Part shown: positions 1 through 6,324 of the stretch, in pieces
Position numbering within the stretch: the first letter of the stretch is position 1
Layout of the letters: each line of letters starts with the position of its first letter
The notes under the pieces: model-generated
Database searches by the model: none
What the model saw: the letters and a program-made list of their open reading frames with translations, nothing else
Told to the model about the DNA's origin: nothing
Position numbers and translations under genes: made by a program
Assembly (NCBI GenBank): GCA_946011705.1
Contig: CAMGCA010000031.1
Coordinates: 1-11,402 of the forward strand
Reading direction: 5' to 3'
Length of the DNA: 11,402 nucleotides
Origin: an uncultured Clostridia bacterium
GTDB lineage: Bacteria; Bacillota; Clostridia; Oscillospirales; Oscillospiraceae

Positions 1-28
1 CTATAGAAATATCAGCGTCCGATTGTCG

Positions 29-67
29 AAAACCCCAGTTCTGCGTCAAGCAAAACTGGGGTTTTTT
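29..67 (+). terminator. Rho-independent terminator of an upstream gene
   Basis: A 12-bp perfect stem (29-40 paired with 54-65, core CCCCAGTT/AACTGGGG) encloses a 13-nt loop and ends in a run of six T (62-67). On the + strand this is a typical intrinsic terminator for a gene ending left of the window. On the minus strand the stem is followed by only four T, so it could weakly serve the DUF1576 gene as well. No gene is recognisable in bases 1-28. Confidence 0.8.
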
Positions 68-183
68 GTTGTATTCTGTTGGAAATCAGGCGCAGAGTAT
101 CCTCAAGCCCAAAAAAGTGTGTCATACCGGCTGGGCAGTTCAGTGAAAGACACAGCGTCCTTTTTTCAGCTGACCAGCGTCCG

Positions 184-1518
184 TCACTTGTTTTTCAGCG
201 CCTTGCGCTCAAACTTATCCCGGCTGAACCGCTCCAGGCTGGGCACCAGAATGATGCAGATCAGCGCCGCGGTGAAGCCGCCGTTGTACAGGCAGTAGCC
301 GCCGTGGAGGGTGGGCACGGAGGTCACCAGCAGGTAGTGCATCACCGCCGCCAGGAAGCCGTAGCGCCAGCCGTACTTGTCTGCGAGGGGGCGGAGACCG
401 GAGGCGTAGCCCAGGCCGACGCAGATGGCCGGGGCGTTGACGGCGAAGGTGAAGGTGCCGCCCACCAGCGGGGAAACCAGACCGCAGACTGTGGAGGCCA
501 CAATGTAGCCCAGCATAATGGGCCAGACGTTGCCGGGGTGAGAGCCGGAGTTGCAGGTGGCGAGCATACAGAAGATGATGCCAAAGGTCACGCCGTTGAA
601 GGAAGCGCCGATCAGGTTGTAGTAGCCCAGAATGAACAGACCGAACACGCCCACGTTCATCAGGAACACAGGATTGCCGTAGGTGGAGGAGAAATTGGTC
701 ACCAGCGCCGGGTCGATGATCAGCTTCCAGTAGTCCTTGGGACGGCAGCCCAGCGCAAAGGCGATGACGATGCAGGCGCCGAACAGAAGGATGCAAAAGG
801 TATTCACCGTCAGCCGGGAGGCAACCTGCAGCTGGGCCGTGTCGGCACCGGCGGGCAGGGCCACGCCCAGGGTCTTGAACAGGGTGGCGTTCAGGAAGAA
901 GGCGGTCATGCCCACGGGCAGAGCGGCGGAGTACAGGTCAAAGCCCTTGTGAACCTTGGGGGAGTTGGCAAGTCCGGCGGGCAGGAAGAAGCCAATGAAG
1001 AAGCCTACAACCAGCGCAATGAGGATGCCCTCCAGATTGAAGCCGATGGCCTCGGCGTTGGGGTAGCGGATCATCAGGTCCGTAATCAGGGGCGCAATGC
1101 CGGTGGAGAAGAGCATGGCGTTGACATTGGCGCCGAACTTCTCCTTTTTCACCAGACAGTAGATCATCACACCGAAAATGGTGGGCCAGATGTTCAGAAT
1201 GTTGATGCCCCAGGAGCCGAAGCCCAGGGTCAGCACGAAGGCCAGAGTGGACACATTGGTGGGGGTGGCCTTAAACACGATGTACAGCAGCAGACAGATC
1301 AGGCCTACCAAGCCCATGTTCAGGAAGGTGGCGGAATAGCCGCCGATGAAAAAGTAGTTGGTGGACAGCTTGCTGGGCTGGCTAAGAATCTGCCACAGAC
1401 CGGTAAACATACTTGCCCGGTCGGGCATAATCACAGCGGCGATGAGAAACGCGGCGGTGAAGAAGGCGAAGAACAGCTTCAAAAATTCGCCTTCGGTCAT
1501 GGAGCGGATCTTTTTCAT
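184..1518 (-). CDS. DUF1576-like polytopic membrane protein under a ZTP riboswitch
   Basis: This 444-residue protein is very hydrophobic, with roughly ten or more likely membrane segments (for example around 13-30, 56-82, 90-122, 162-180, 236-257, 331-352, 386-402 and 414-426). I recognise it as resembling the uncharacterised DUF1576 family, from memory and without a search. An internal duplication is visible. FLNMGLVGL (66-73 region) matches FLMNVGVFGL (285-294), and NIWPTIFGVMIY (109-120) matches NVWPIMLGYIV (330-340), an offset of about 220 residues. Two-fold repeats of this kind are common in transporters, so a transport role is a reasonable inference, but the substrate is unknown. The start at 1518 is chosen because AGAGGTG lies about six bases upstream. 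The frame stays open to 1626, but that extension would run into the riboswitch leader. The gene is divergent from purE and shares its ZTP-type control. Confidence 0.75.
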   Translation of the reverse strand: MKKIRSMTEGEFLKLFFAFFTAAFLIAAVIMPDRASMFTGLWQILSQPSKLSTNYFFIGGYSATFLNMGLVGLICLLLYIVFKATPTNVSTLAFVLTLGFGSWGINILNIWPTIFGVMIYCLVKKEKFGANVNAMLFSTGIAPLITDLMIRYPNAEAIGFNLEGILIALVVGFFIGFFLPAGLANSPKVHKGFDLYSAALPVGMTAFFLNATLFKTLGVALPAGADTAQLQVASRLTVNTFCILLFGACIVIAFALGCRPKDYWKLIIDPALVTNFSSTYGNPVFLMNVGVFGLFILGYYNLIGASFNGVTFGIIFCMLATCNSGSHPGNVWPIMLGYIVASTVCGLVSPLVGGTFTFAVNAPAICVGLGYASGLRPLADKYGWRYGFLAAVMHYLLVTSVPTLHGGYCLYNGGFTAALICIILVPSLERFSRDKFERKALKNK

Positions 1519-1557
1519 GAAAAACACCTCTGATTTTGCAGTCGGATCGTCTAAAAC

Positions 1558-1595
1558 AAAAAATGGACAACCCAGCCTCAATACTGAATTGCCCA
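1558..1595 (-). terminator. Intrinsic terminator of the minus-strand ZTP riboswitch
   Basis: Read on the minus strand, TGGGCAA (1595-1589) pairs with TTGTCCA (1570-1564), including one G-T wobble, and is followed by six T (1563-1558). The 5' arm of the stem is the last part of the aptamer's conserved CCGTCTGGGCA segment. Aptamer folding and terminator folding are therefore mutually exclusive, which is the expected arrangement of a ligand-activated switch. Confidence 0.8.
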
Positions 1596-1664
1596 GACGG
1601 TCGGCATATCTTCTCCCACACTCCACCGCGGTGTACCGCGAAATCCGTCAGTCATGCAGAAGCT
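1589..1664 (-). promoter_or_regulatory. ZTP (pfl) riboswitch aptamer upstream of the DUF1576 gene
   Basis: On the minus strand the leader contains GACTGACGGATTT (1653-1641), a P2-like hairpin CGCGG-TACA-CCGCG (1640-1627), GTGGAGT, a short linker, and then TGCCGACCGTCTGGGCA (1606-1590). These are the two conserved halves of the ZTP/pfl aptamer. A P1 helix can form between 1662-1655 and 1620-1613, with three wobble pairs. Compared with the purE copy, the linker between the halves is short and lacks a hairpin. The aptamer lies just downstream of a strong promoter and is followed by a terminator, so it should raise DUF1576 expression when ZMP/ZTP is high. The match is from memory of the family consensus. 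Confidence 0.9.
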
Positions 1665-1666
1665 TG

Positions 1667-1679
1667 CGTACATTGTACG
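1667..1679. promoter_or_regulatory. Palindrome overlapping the -10 of the DUF1576 promoter
   Basis: CGTACA-T-TGTACG is a perfect 6-1-6 inverted repeat that covers the minus-strand -10 box. Its position would suit a repressor operator. No regulator is identified, and the palindrome might be chance, since part of it is the TACAAT box itself. Confidence 0.35.
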
Positions 1680-1700
1680 AAAGTGATCCCGATTTGTCAA
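1672..1700 (-). promoter_or_regulatory. Sigma-A-type promoter for the DUF1576 transcript
   Basis: The minus strand reads TTGACA (1700-1695), a 17-bp spacer, then TACAAT (1677-1672). This is one mismatch from the consensus -10 with an ideal spacing. Initiation would fall near 1665, just before the ZTP aptamer, giving a leader of about 147 nt. A 13-bp palindrome covers the -10 element. Confidence 0.85.
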
Positions 1701-1729
1701 CTGGTACTTTACCCATAAAACAGAGTCAT

Positions 1730-1775
1730 CATTTGTCACTTTCCACGGGAGCTGCTCCCATTTGTCACTTTCCAC
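1730..1775. repeat. 17-bp direct repeat pair around a palindrome in the divergent spacer
   Basis: CATTTGTCACTTTCCAC occurs twice (1730-1746 and 1759-1775), 29 bp apart. The spacer between the copies is a 6-1-6 inverted repeat, GGGAGC-T-GCTCCC (1747-1759). A weaker relative, ATTTGTCAACT, lies at 1692-1702 and includes the -35 of the minus-strand promoter. The pair sits between the two back-to-back promoters. It could be regulator binding sites or the relic of an insertion-sequence end with repeated internal motifs. The sequence does not decide between these. Confidence 0.55.
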
Positions 1776-1819
1776 ATGGCAGCTGCGCGAAACCTGTCAG
1801 AAATTGTCTTTCTGCGGAC

Positions 1820-1848
1820 TTGACGCATTTTTTGGCCCGTGGTATAAT
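1820..1848 (+). promoter_or_regulatory. Sigma-A-type promoter of the purine operon
   Basis: TTGACG (1820-1825), a 17-bp spacer and a perfect TATAAT (1843-1848) form a near-consensus promoter. Transcription would start near 1855, about ten bases before the ZTP aptamer. Confidence 0.88.
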
Positions 1849-1865
1849 TTTACCGTAAAGAGAGA

Positions 1866-1963
1866 AACCCTTATGACTGACGGATTCGTGGAGCACCACA
1901 TGGAGTAAGGGCATATGTTTGCGTGCGAAATGATTTCACGCACTGCCGACCGTCTGGGCACAC
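1866..1963 (+). promoter_or_regulatory. ZTP (pfl) riboswitch aptamer upstream of purE
   Basis: All conserved parts of the ZTP/pfl aptamer are visible. P1 is CCCTTA/TAAGGG (1868-1873 with 1906-1911). GACTGACGGATTCG is followed by a P2 hairpin GTGG-AGCA-CCAC (1888-1899) and ATGGAGT. A variable linker contains a GTGCG/CGCAC hairpin (1923-1927 with 1939-1943), and the 3' element TGCCGACCGTCTGGGCA spans 1944-1960. The family binds ZMP and ZTP, which build up when 10-formyl-THF is limiting, and activates purine and one-carbon genes. That fits the genes downstream here. The 3' element overlaps the following terminator. Confidence 0.95.
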
Positions 1964-1998
1964 TTTTCCTGCGTTCAGGATAGGTGCGCCCATTTTTT
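1955..1998 (+). terminator. Intrinsic terminator of the purE ZTP riboswitch
   Basis: TGGGC (1955-1959) pairs with GCCCA (1988-1992), CAC (1961-1963) pairs with GTG (1984-1986), and an inner TCCTG/CAGGA hairpin (1967-1971 with 1976-1980) extends the stem. Six T follow (1993-1998). The 5' arm is shared with the aptamer's CTGGGCA, so ligand binding should block terminator formation and let RNA polymerase read into purE. Confidence 0.88.
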
Positions 1999-2021
1999 GT
2001 TGCTATTTTTGGAGGTAACCC

Positions 2022-2516
2022 ATGAAAAAAGTTGGAATTGTCATGGGCAGTGACAGTGATCTGCCTATCCTGCGCAAGGCTATGGACACCCTGGATTCTC
2101 TGGAGATTCCCTACGAGTGCCACATCTATTCCGCCCACCGCACCCCGGAGGAGGCCCGCCAGTTCGCCCTGAACGCCCGGAAAAACGGCTTCGGCGCCAT
2201 CATTGCCGCCGCCGGTATGGCTGCCCACCTGGCCGGTGCCATCGCTGCCAACACCACATTGCCCGTAATCGGTATTCCCTGTAAGGGAGCCTGCCTCGAC
2301 GGCATTGACGCACTTCTTTCCACCGTTATGATGCCCTCCGGAATCCCGGTGGCCACCGTAGCCATCAACGGAGGCGTGAATGCCGCTTTGTTATGCGCCC
2401 AGATCATCGCCGTGGAGGATGCCGCCCTTGCCGCCCGGCTGGACGCCAAGCGGGCCGCCGACACCGCCAAGGTTCTCGAAAAGGATGCCGCGCTGCAGGC
2501 GGAACTGAATAAGTAA
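2022..2516 (+). CDS. purE: N5-carboxyaminoimidazole ribonucleotide mutase (PurE)
   Basis: PurE, 164 residues, usual length for class I. It moves the carboxyl group of N5-CAIR to C4, giving CAIR. Visible motifs are GSDSD (9-13, phosphate and ribose binding), SAHRTP (37-42), the AAAGMAAHLAG loop with His69 (62-72), and the GIPVATVAI segment (107-115). The glycine loop is slightly unusual, GMAAHLAG where class I enzymes usually have GGAAHLPG. The start follows GGAGG six bases upstream and lies 23 nt past the riboswitch terminator's T run. It is the first gene of the ZTP-controlled operon. Class I PurE normally works with PurK, which is not in this window. Confidence 0.95.
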   Translation: MKKVGIVMGSDSDLPILRKAMDTLDSLEIPYECHIYSAHRTPEEARQFALNARKNGFGAIIAAAGMAAHLAGAIAANTTLPVIGIPCKGACLDGIDALLSTVMMPSGIPVATVAINGGVNAALLCAQIIAVEDAALAARLDAKRAADTAKVLEKDAALQAELNK

Positions 2517-2523
2517 AAGCCCG

Positions 2524-2638
2524 TGTCATCCTGAGCGAGCGAAGCGAGTCGAAGGATCTGCGCAGTTTCGATGATACTGAGCAAAACTCAGTGCGAAGTT
2601 CCTTCGACTGCGCGCTTCGCGCTCCGCTCAGGATGACA
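2524..2638. repeat. Palindromic intergenic repeat, family A
   Basis: The outer arms form an imperfect inverted repeat of about 35 bp. TGTCATCCTGAGCG begins the left arm at 2524, and CGCTCAGGATGACA ends the right arm at 2638. Each arm also contains TCGAAGGA or its complement TCCTTCGA. The centre is different sequence. It begins 8 bp after the purE stop. Repeats with the TGTCATCCTGAG...CTCAGGATGACA form are widespread non-coding elements in bacterial genomes. There is no coding capacity. Confidence 0.8.
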
Positions 2639-2658
2639 AGAGGTAAGATTACGCACCC

Positions 2659-2802
2659 CACAGGGATCGGTTCCCCTGTGAATTCCATAAACCGCTTTCT
2701 TTGGCAGCTGTGAAAGAAGCGGGAGCCGGAATCATCGCTTTCCAGCGAGATTCCACAGGCTTCGCAGCGTAGGAGAGGGAAAAAGTCCCTCCCCTGCGTT
2801 GC
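2659..2802 (+). other. Run of four hairpins in the purF leader region
   Basis: Four successive stems can be drawn in the purE-purF spacer. H1 is CACAGGG/CCCTGTG (2659-2665 with 2674-2680). H2 is CCGCTT and CTTT with AAAG and AAGCGG (2692-2702 with 2713-2722, one T bulge). H3 is GCC, GGAATC and TCGCT with AGCGA, GATTCC and GGC (2725-2739 with 2744-2760). H4 is a stem of about 16 pairs with one mismatch and some wobbles (2764-2779 with 2787-2802). I do not recognise a known riboswitch, T-box or PRPP-type aptamer. It may be an attenuator-like leader for purF, an RNA-processing region, or a repeat element. Confidence 0.5.
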
Positions 2803-2824
2803 TGTTTTCCAAGCATTCCCTGCA

Positions 2825-2830
2825 TATAAT
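2825..2830 (+). promoter_or_regulatory. Possible internal -10 box before purF
   Basis: A perfect TATAAT lies 36 bp before the purF start. No convincing -35 is present at 17 bp (TGTTTT is closest, and TTGCTG is too far at 20 bp). It could give weak purF expression independent of the ZTP switch. Confidence 0.3.
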
Positions 2831-2866
2831 CGTTGTTCGTTATTTTACTTCAAGGAGGATTCCAAA

Positions 2867-4288
2867 ATGGGTGGTTTCTTCGGGGCTGTGTCCCGTAAAA
2901 GCTGCAAGTATGATGTATTCTTCGGCACGGACTATCATTCCCACTTAGGCACCAAGCGAGGCGGTCTGGCCTTCTACGACCCGGAAAAGGGCTTCCAGCG
3001 CCAGATCCACAACATCGAAAATACCCCTTTCCGCACCAAATTCGAAGGGGATCTGACAAAATTCGAGGGCAGCTATGGCATCGGCTGCATCTCCGACACC
3101 GACCCCCAGCCGCTGCTGGTCAGAAGCCACTTAGGGCTTTTCGCCATCTCCACCGTGGGCATCATCACCAACGCCGAGGAGCTGGTGGAAAAGACCTTCT
3201 CCGGCCCGGGCCATCAGTTCATGGCCATGTCCTCCGGCGCGGTGAATGCCACGGAGCTGACGGCGGCCCTCATCAACCGCTGCGACAATCTGGTGGACGG
3301 CATCCGCTACGCCCAGGCTGCCATCCAGGGCTCCTGCACCATTCTGATTCTGAAGGCCGACGGCCTAATCGCCGCCCGGGATCAGATGGGCAGACTGCCC
3401 ATCGTCATCGGCAAGAGCGAAAACGGCTACTGCGCCGCTATGGAGTCCTTCGCCTGTCAGAAGCTGGGCTATCAGCCCTGCTATAACCTTGGCCCCGGCG
3501 AGATCGTGCAGGTGACTCCCGAGGGCTACACCCAGCTGTCCGCCCCCGGCGAGAAGATGCGGATCTGCGCCTTCCTGTGGAGCTACTACGGCTACCCCAA
3601 CTCCAATTACGAGGGCGTCAACGTGGAGGTCATGCGCAACCGCAACGGTGAGATCATGGCCCGCCATGAAATGGAAAACGGCACCATGCCCGACGTTGAT
3701 TACGTTGCCGGTGTGCCGGACTCCGGTCTGCCCCACGGCATCGGCTACGCCAACTACTCCCACAAGACCTTTGCCCGGCCCTTCGTCAAGTACACCCCCA
3801 CCTGGGCAAGATCCTTCATGCCTTCCAATCAGGAGATGCGCAATCTGGTGGCGGAAATGAAGCAGATTCCCGTGCCGGAGCTGATCGAGGGCAAGAAGCT
3901 GCTGCTGGTGGACGACTCCATCGTCCGGGGCACCCAGCTGCGGGAGACGGTGGATTTCCTGTACAAGAGTGGTGCCAAGGAAGTGCATATGCGCTCCGCC
4001 TGTCCGCCCATCATGTACGGCTGCAAGTACCTGAACTTCTCCAGCAGCAAGTCCGAGATGGAGCTGCTGACCCGCAAGACCATTCAGGACCTGGAGGGTG
4101 CGGTAGGCCAGCAGCATCTGGCTGAATATGCCGACCCCAACACCGAGCGGGGCAAGACCATGCTGGATGCCATCTGCAAGGAAATGGGCTTCGACTCCCT
4201 GGGCTACCAGTCTCTGGACGGCCTGCTGGAAGCCATCGGCCTGGATAGAGATAAGGTCTGCACCTACTGCTGGACGGGTGAGGAATAA
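2867..4288 (+). CDS. purF: Amidophosphoribosyltransferase (PurF) homologue lacking the N-terminal catalytic Cys
   Basis: This 473-residue protein matches PurF over its full length. PurF makes phosphoribosylamine from PRPP and glutamine. The phosphoribosyltransferase half is well kept: LLLVDDSIVRGT (345-356) is the PRPP loop, and AGVPDSGLPHGIGYA (281-295) is also typical. C234, C386, C465 and C468 resemble the four ligands of the Fe-S cluster of Bacillus-type PurF. The glutaminase half is atypical. The protein begins MGGFFGAVS, whereas active enzymes begin with Cys after the initiator Met or a short propeptide, in a CG-FG context. The usual HRGQES-type segment is also changed to TKRGGLAFYD (29-38). 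The enzyme may use ammonia, a different subunit, or another cysteine such as C13. AGGAGG nine bases upstream supports the start. I recall similar MGGFFG proteins in other Clostridia. Confidence 0.85.
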   Translation: MGGFFGAVSRKSCKYDVFFGTDYHSHLGTKRGGLAFYDPEKGFQRQIHNIENTPFRTKFEGDLTKFEGSYGIGCISDTDPQPLLVRSHLGLFAISTVGIITNAEELVEKTFSGPGHQFMAMSSGAVNATELTAALINRCDNLVDGIRYAQAAIQGSCTILILKADGLIAARDQMGRLPIVIGKSENGYCAAMESFACQKLGYQPCYNLGPGEIVQVTPEGYTQLSAPGEKMRICAFLWSYYGYPNSNYEGVNVEVMRNRNGEIMARHEMENGTMPDVDYVAGVPDSGLPHGIGYANYSHKTFARPFVKYTPTWARSFMPSNQEMRNLVAEMKQIPVPELIEGKKLLLVDDSIVRGTQLRETVDFLYKSGAKEVHMRSACPPIMYGCKYLNFSSSKSEMELLTRKTIQDLEGAVGQQHLAEYADPNTERGKTMLDAICKEMGFDSLGYQSLDGLLEAIGLDRDKVCTYCWTGEE

Positions 4289-4294
4289 AACGGA

Positions 4295-4427
4295 TGTCAT
4301 TGCGAGCCAGTGCGCACACTGGCGTGGCAATCCGTTCTCTGAAATGGTGTGTTTTACCGGGTTCCTAAAAATAACCGGACTTTTGGAGAGCGGATTCCCA
4401 CGGTCGCTTCGCTCCCTCGGAATGACA
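4295..4427. repeat. Palindromic intergenic repeat, family B, full copy 1
   Basis: The left arm begins TGTCATTGCGAGCCAG and includes a hairpin CCAGTG-CGCA-CACTGG (4307-4322) and TGGCAATCCG. The right arm has CGGATTCCCACG and ends CGGAATGACA at 4427. It starts six bp after the purF stop. Related copies lie at 6188-6296 and 7044-7088. No ORF is present. Confidence 0.85.
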
Positions 4428-4456
4428 TGATTTTTGACACACTGATTGTTTGATTC

Positions 4457-4506
4457 ATTGCCGCAGGCAATACCTCAATTTTGCATTTTGCACTTTGCAT
4501 TTTGCA
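4457..4506. repeat. Small hairpin and 7-bp tandem repeats before purM
   Basis: ATTGCC-GCA-GGCAAT (4457-4471) is a perfect short hairpin. It is followed by four tandem 7-bp units: TTTTGCA, TTTTGCA, CTTTGCA and TTTTGCA (4479-4506). This AT-rich tract ends just before the purM ribosome-binding site. Confidence 0.65.
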
Positions 4507-4528
4507 TTACAAAAAGGAGCTTATATCT

Positions 4529-5581
4529 ATGGATCACAAAAATTCCTTCTCCGCCAGCTACGCCGCTGCCGGCGTGGACATCACCGCCGGCTACAAGGCT
4601 GTGGAGCTGATGAAAAAGCACGTTGCCCGCACCCGCAATGAAGGCTGCCTGGACGACGTGGGCGGCTTCGGCGGCTGCTTCGGTCTGCCTGTCGCGGGCA
4701 TGGAGGAGCCGGTGCTGGTGTCCGGCACCGACGGCTGCGGCACCAAGGTCAAGCTGGCCATTCTCATGGACAAACACGACACCATCGGCATCGACGCCGT
4801 TGCCATGTGCGTCAACGACATTATCTGCGTGGGCGCGAAGCCCCTGTTCTTCCTGGACTACATCGCCTGCGGCAAAAACGTGCCGGAAAAGATTGCGGAA
4901 ATCGTGGGCGGCGTGGCCGAGGGCTGCGTCCAGTCCGGCGCGGCGCTGATCGGCGGCGAGACTGCCGAGCATCCGGGTCTCATGCCTGTGGACGAGTACG
5001 ATCTGGCGGGCTTTGCCGTGGGCATTGTGGACAAGAAGAAGATCATCGACAACACCCGGATGAAGGCGGGAGATGTGGTCATCGCCCTGCCCTCCACCGG
5101 CATTCATTCCAACGGCTTCTCCCTGTGCCGGAAGGTCTTCGACATTGATAACAACAACCCTGAGCTGTACGTTGCCCGGGAGGAGCTGGGGGGTAAGACC
5201 ATCGCCGAAAGCCTGCTGGTTCCCACCAAAATTTATGTAAAACCCGTTCTGGCTCTGCTGGAGCAGGTGGACGTGAAGGGCATCAGCCACATCACCGGCG
5301 GCGGCTTCTATGAGAACATTCCCCGCTCCATCCCCGACGGCCTGTGCGCGAAAATCGACAAGTCCAAGGTCAAGGTACTGCCCATCTTCGATGTAATCGC
5401 CAAGTGGGGCAACATCCCCGAGCGGGATATGTTCAACACCTACAACATGGGCGTTGGCATGAGCATCGTGGTTCCTGCCGCTGAGGAAGCCAAGGCCATC
5501 GAGATTCTGAAGGCAAACGGTGTGGATGCCTACACCATTGCTGTCATTGACGAGAATGAAGAAAAATTGATTATGGAGTGA
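4529..5581 (+). CDS. purM: Phosphoribosylformylglycinamidine cyclo-ligase (AIR synthetase, PurM)
   Basis: PurM closes the imidazole ring, turning FGAM into AIR with ATP. It has 350 residues, close to the family's usual length. Visible motifs are SYAAAGVDI (10-18), GTDGCGTK (66-73), [10 protein letters not shown] (89-98), [11 protein letters not shown] (140-150) and [11 protein letters not shown] (189-199), with [10 protein letters not shown] further on. The start at 4529 is preferred over an in-frame ATG at 4481, because AAGGAG lies nine bases upstream and the earlier start would translate the tandem-repeat tract. The stop codon overlaps the GTG start of purN, so the two are probably translationally coupled. 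Confidence 0.96.
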   Translation: MDHKNSFSASYAAAGVDITAGYKAVELMKKHVARTRNEGCLDDVGGFGGCFGLPVAGMEEPVLVSGTDGCGTKVKLAILMDKHDTIGIDAVAMCVNDIICVGAKPLFFLDYIACGKNVPEKIAEIVGGVAEGCVQSGAALIGGETAEHPGLMPVDEYDLAGFAVGIVDKKKIIDNTRMKAGDVVIALPSTGIHSNGFSLCRKVFDIDNNNPELYVAREELGGKTIAESLLVPTKIYVKPVLALLEQVDVKGISHITGGGFYENIPRSIPDGLCAKIDKSKVKVLPIFDVIAKWGNIPERDMFNTYNMGVGMSIVVPAAEEAKAIEILKANGVDAYTIAVIDENEEKLIME

Positions 5582-6174
5582 AAACCAAAATCGCGGTGCT
5601 GGTCTCCGGCGGCGGCACCAATTTGCAGGCTCTGATTGACGCACAGGGAAGCGTGTTAACCAGCGGTGAAATCGCGCTGGTGGTTGCCAACAATGCAAAC
5701 GCTTATGCGCTGGAACGGGCAAAAAAAGCCAATATTCCCACTGCTGTGGTGCTGAAAAAGCAGTGTGGCTCGCAGGAGGCCTTTGAAGAAAAGCTGAAAG
5801 AAATTCTGACGCAATACGGCATCGAGGTCATCATTCTGGCGGGCTTCATGACCATTTTAACAGAAAAGTTCACCTCCTGCTATCCCAGACGGATTCTGAA
5901 TGTCCACCCCTCCCTGATTCCTTCCTTCTGCGGCGAAGGCTTCTACGGCCTGCGGGTGCATGAGGAAGCGTTGAAATACGGCGTGAAGGTCACCGGCGCT
6001 ACGGTACATTTCGTCAACGAGATTCCAGACGGCGGCGAGATCATCGCCCAGAAGGCCGTCTACATCGAACCCGGCGACACCCCGGAGATTTTACAGCGCC
6101 GGGTCATGGAGCAGGCGGAATGGATTCTGCTCCCCCAGGCGGCAGAAATGGTCTGCGCCGGGTTGCAGGAGTAA
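5578..6174 (+). CDS. purN: Phosphoribosylglycinamide formyltransferase (PurN)
   Basis: PurN transfers the formyl group of 10-formyl-THF to GAR, giving FGAR. It has 198 residues, the usual size. The GAR-binding loop [11 protein letters not shown] (11-21) and the catalytic Asn108, His110 and Asp151 (in [12 protein letters not shown] and NEIPDGGEI) are all visible. It starts with GTG at 5578, and the GTGA overlaps the purM stop TGA. No separate strong Shine-Dalgarno is seen beyond GGAG directly at the junction, which points to translational coupling. Because it uses 10-formyl-THF, it belongs to the step group whose limitation raises ZMP/ZTP. Confidence 0.95.
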   Translation: MKTKIAVLVSGGGTNLQALIDAQGSVLTSGEIALVVANNANAYALERAKKANIPTAVVLKKQCGSQEAFEEKLKEILTQYGIEVIILAGFMTILTEKFTSCYPRRILNVHPSLIPSFCGEGFYGLRVHEEALKYGVKVTGATVHFVNEIPDGGEIIAQKAVYIEPGDTPEILQRRVMEQAEWILLPQAAEMVCAGLQE

Positions 6175-6187
6175 ACCATAAGAAGAA

Positions 6188-6296
6188 TGTCATTGCGAAC
6201 CAGTCCGCAGACTGGTGTGGCAATCTCCTTCGATTTCTGTGTCCTCTGTCAACCGGGGGATTCCCACGCCAGTGTGCGCACTGGCTCGGAATGACA
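6188..6296. repeat. Palindromic intergenic repeat, family B, full copy 2
   Basis: The left arm TGTCATTGCGAACCAG contains a hairpin CCAGTC-CGCA-GACTGG and then TGGCAATCTCC. The right arm has GATTCCCACGCCAG, a second hairpin built on CCAGTG and CACTGG, and ends CGGAATGACA. It fills most of the purN to purO-like spacer, leaving about 28 bp for the ribosome-binding region. Confidence 0.85.
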
Positions 6297-6324
6297 GTAT
6301 GTAATATTTAGGAGGAATTGATAA

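Noticed and set aside
79..1533. Long + strand open frame opposite the DUF1576 gene
   Set aside because: Its product is a Gly/Gln/His/Glu-rich mixture without domains, caused by antisense reading of a GC-rich gene; the minus strand gives a coherent membrane protein with promoter and ribosome-binding site.
1590..1960. 17-nt inverted repeat (1590-1606 and 1944-1960) as an invertible-DNA signal
   Set aside because: It is fully explained as the conserved 3' element of two ZTP aptamers on opposite strands.
3365..4330. Minus-strand open frame opposite purF
   Set aside because: It lies fully within purF apart from its start in a repeat, and its composition is typical of an antisense shadow.
4481..4528. 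Upstream ATG adding 16 residues to PurM
   Set aside because: The extension would be encoded by the heptamer repeat tract and has no family match; a good ribosome-binding site serves the ATG at 4529.
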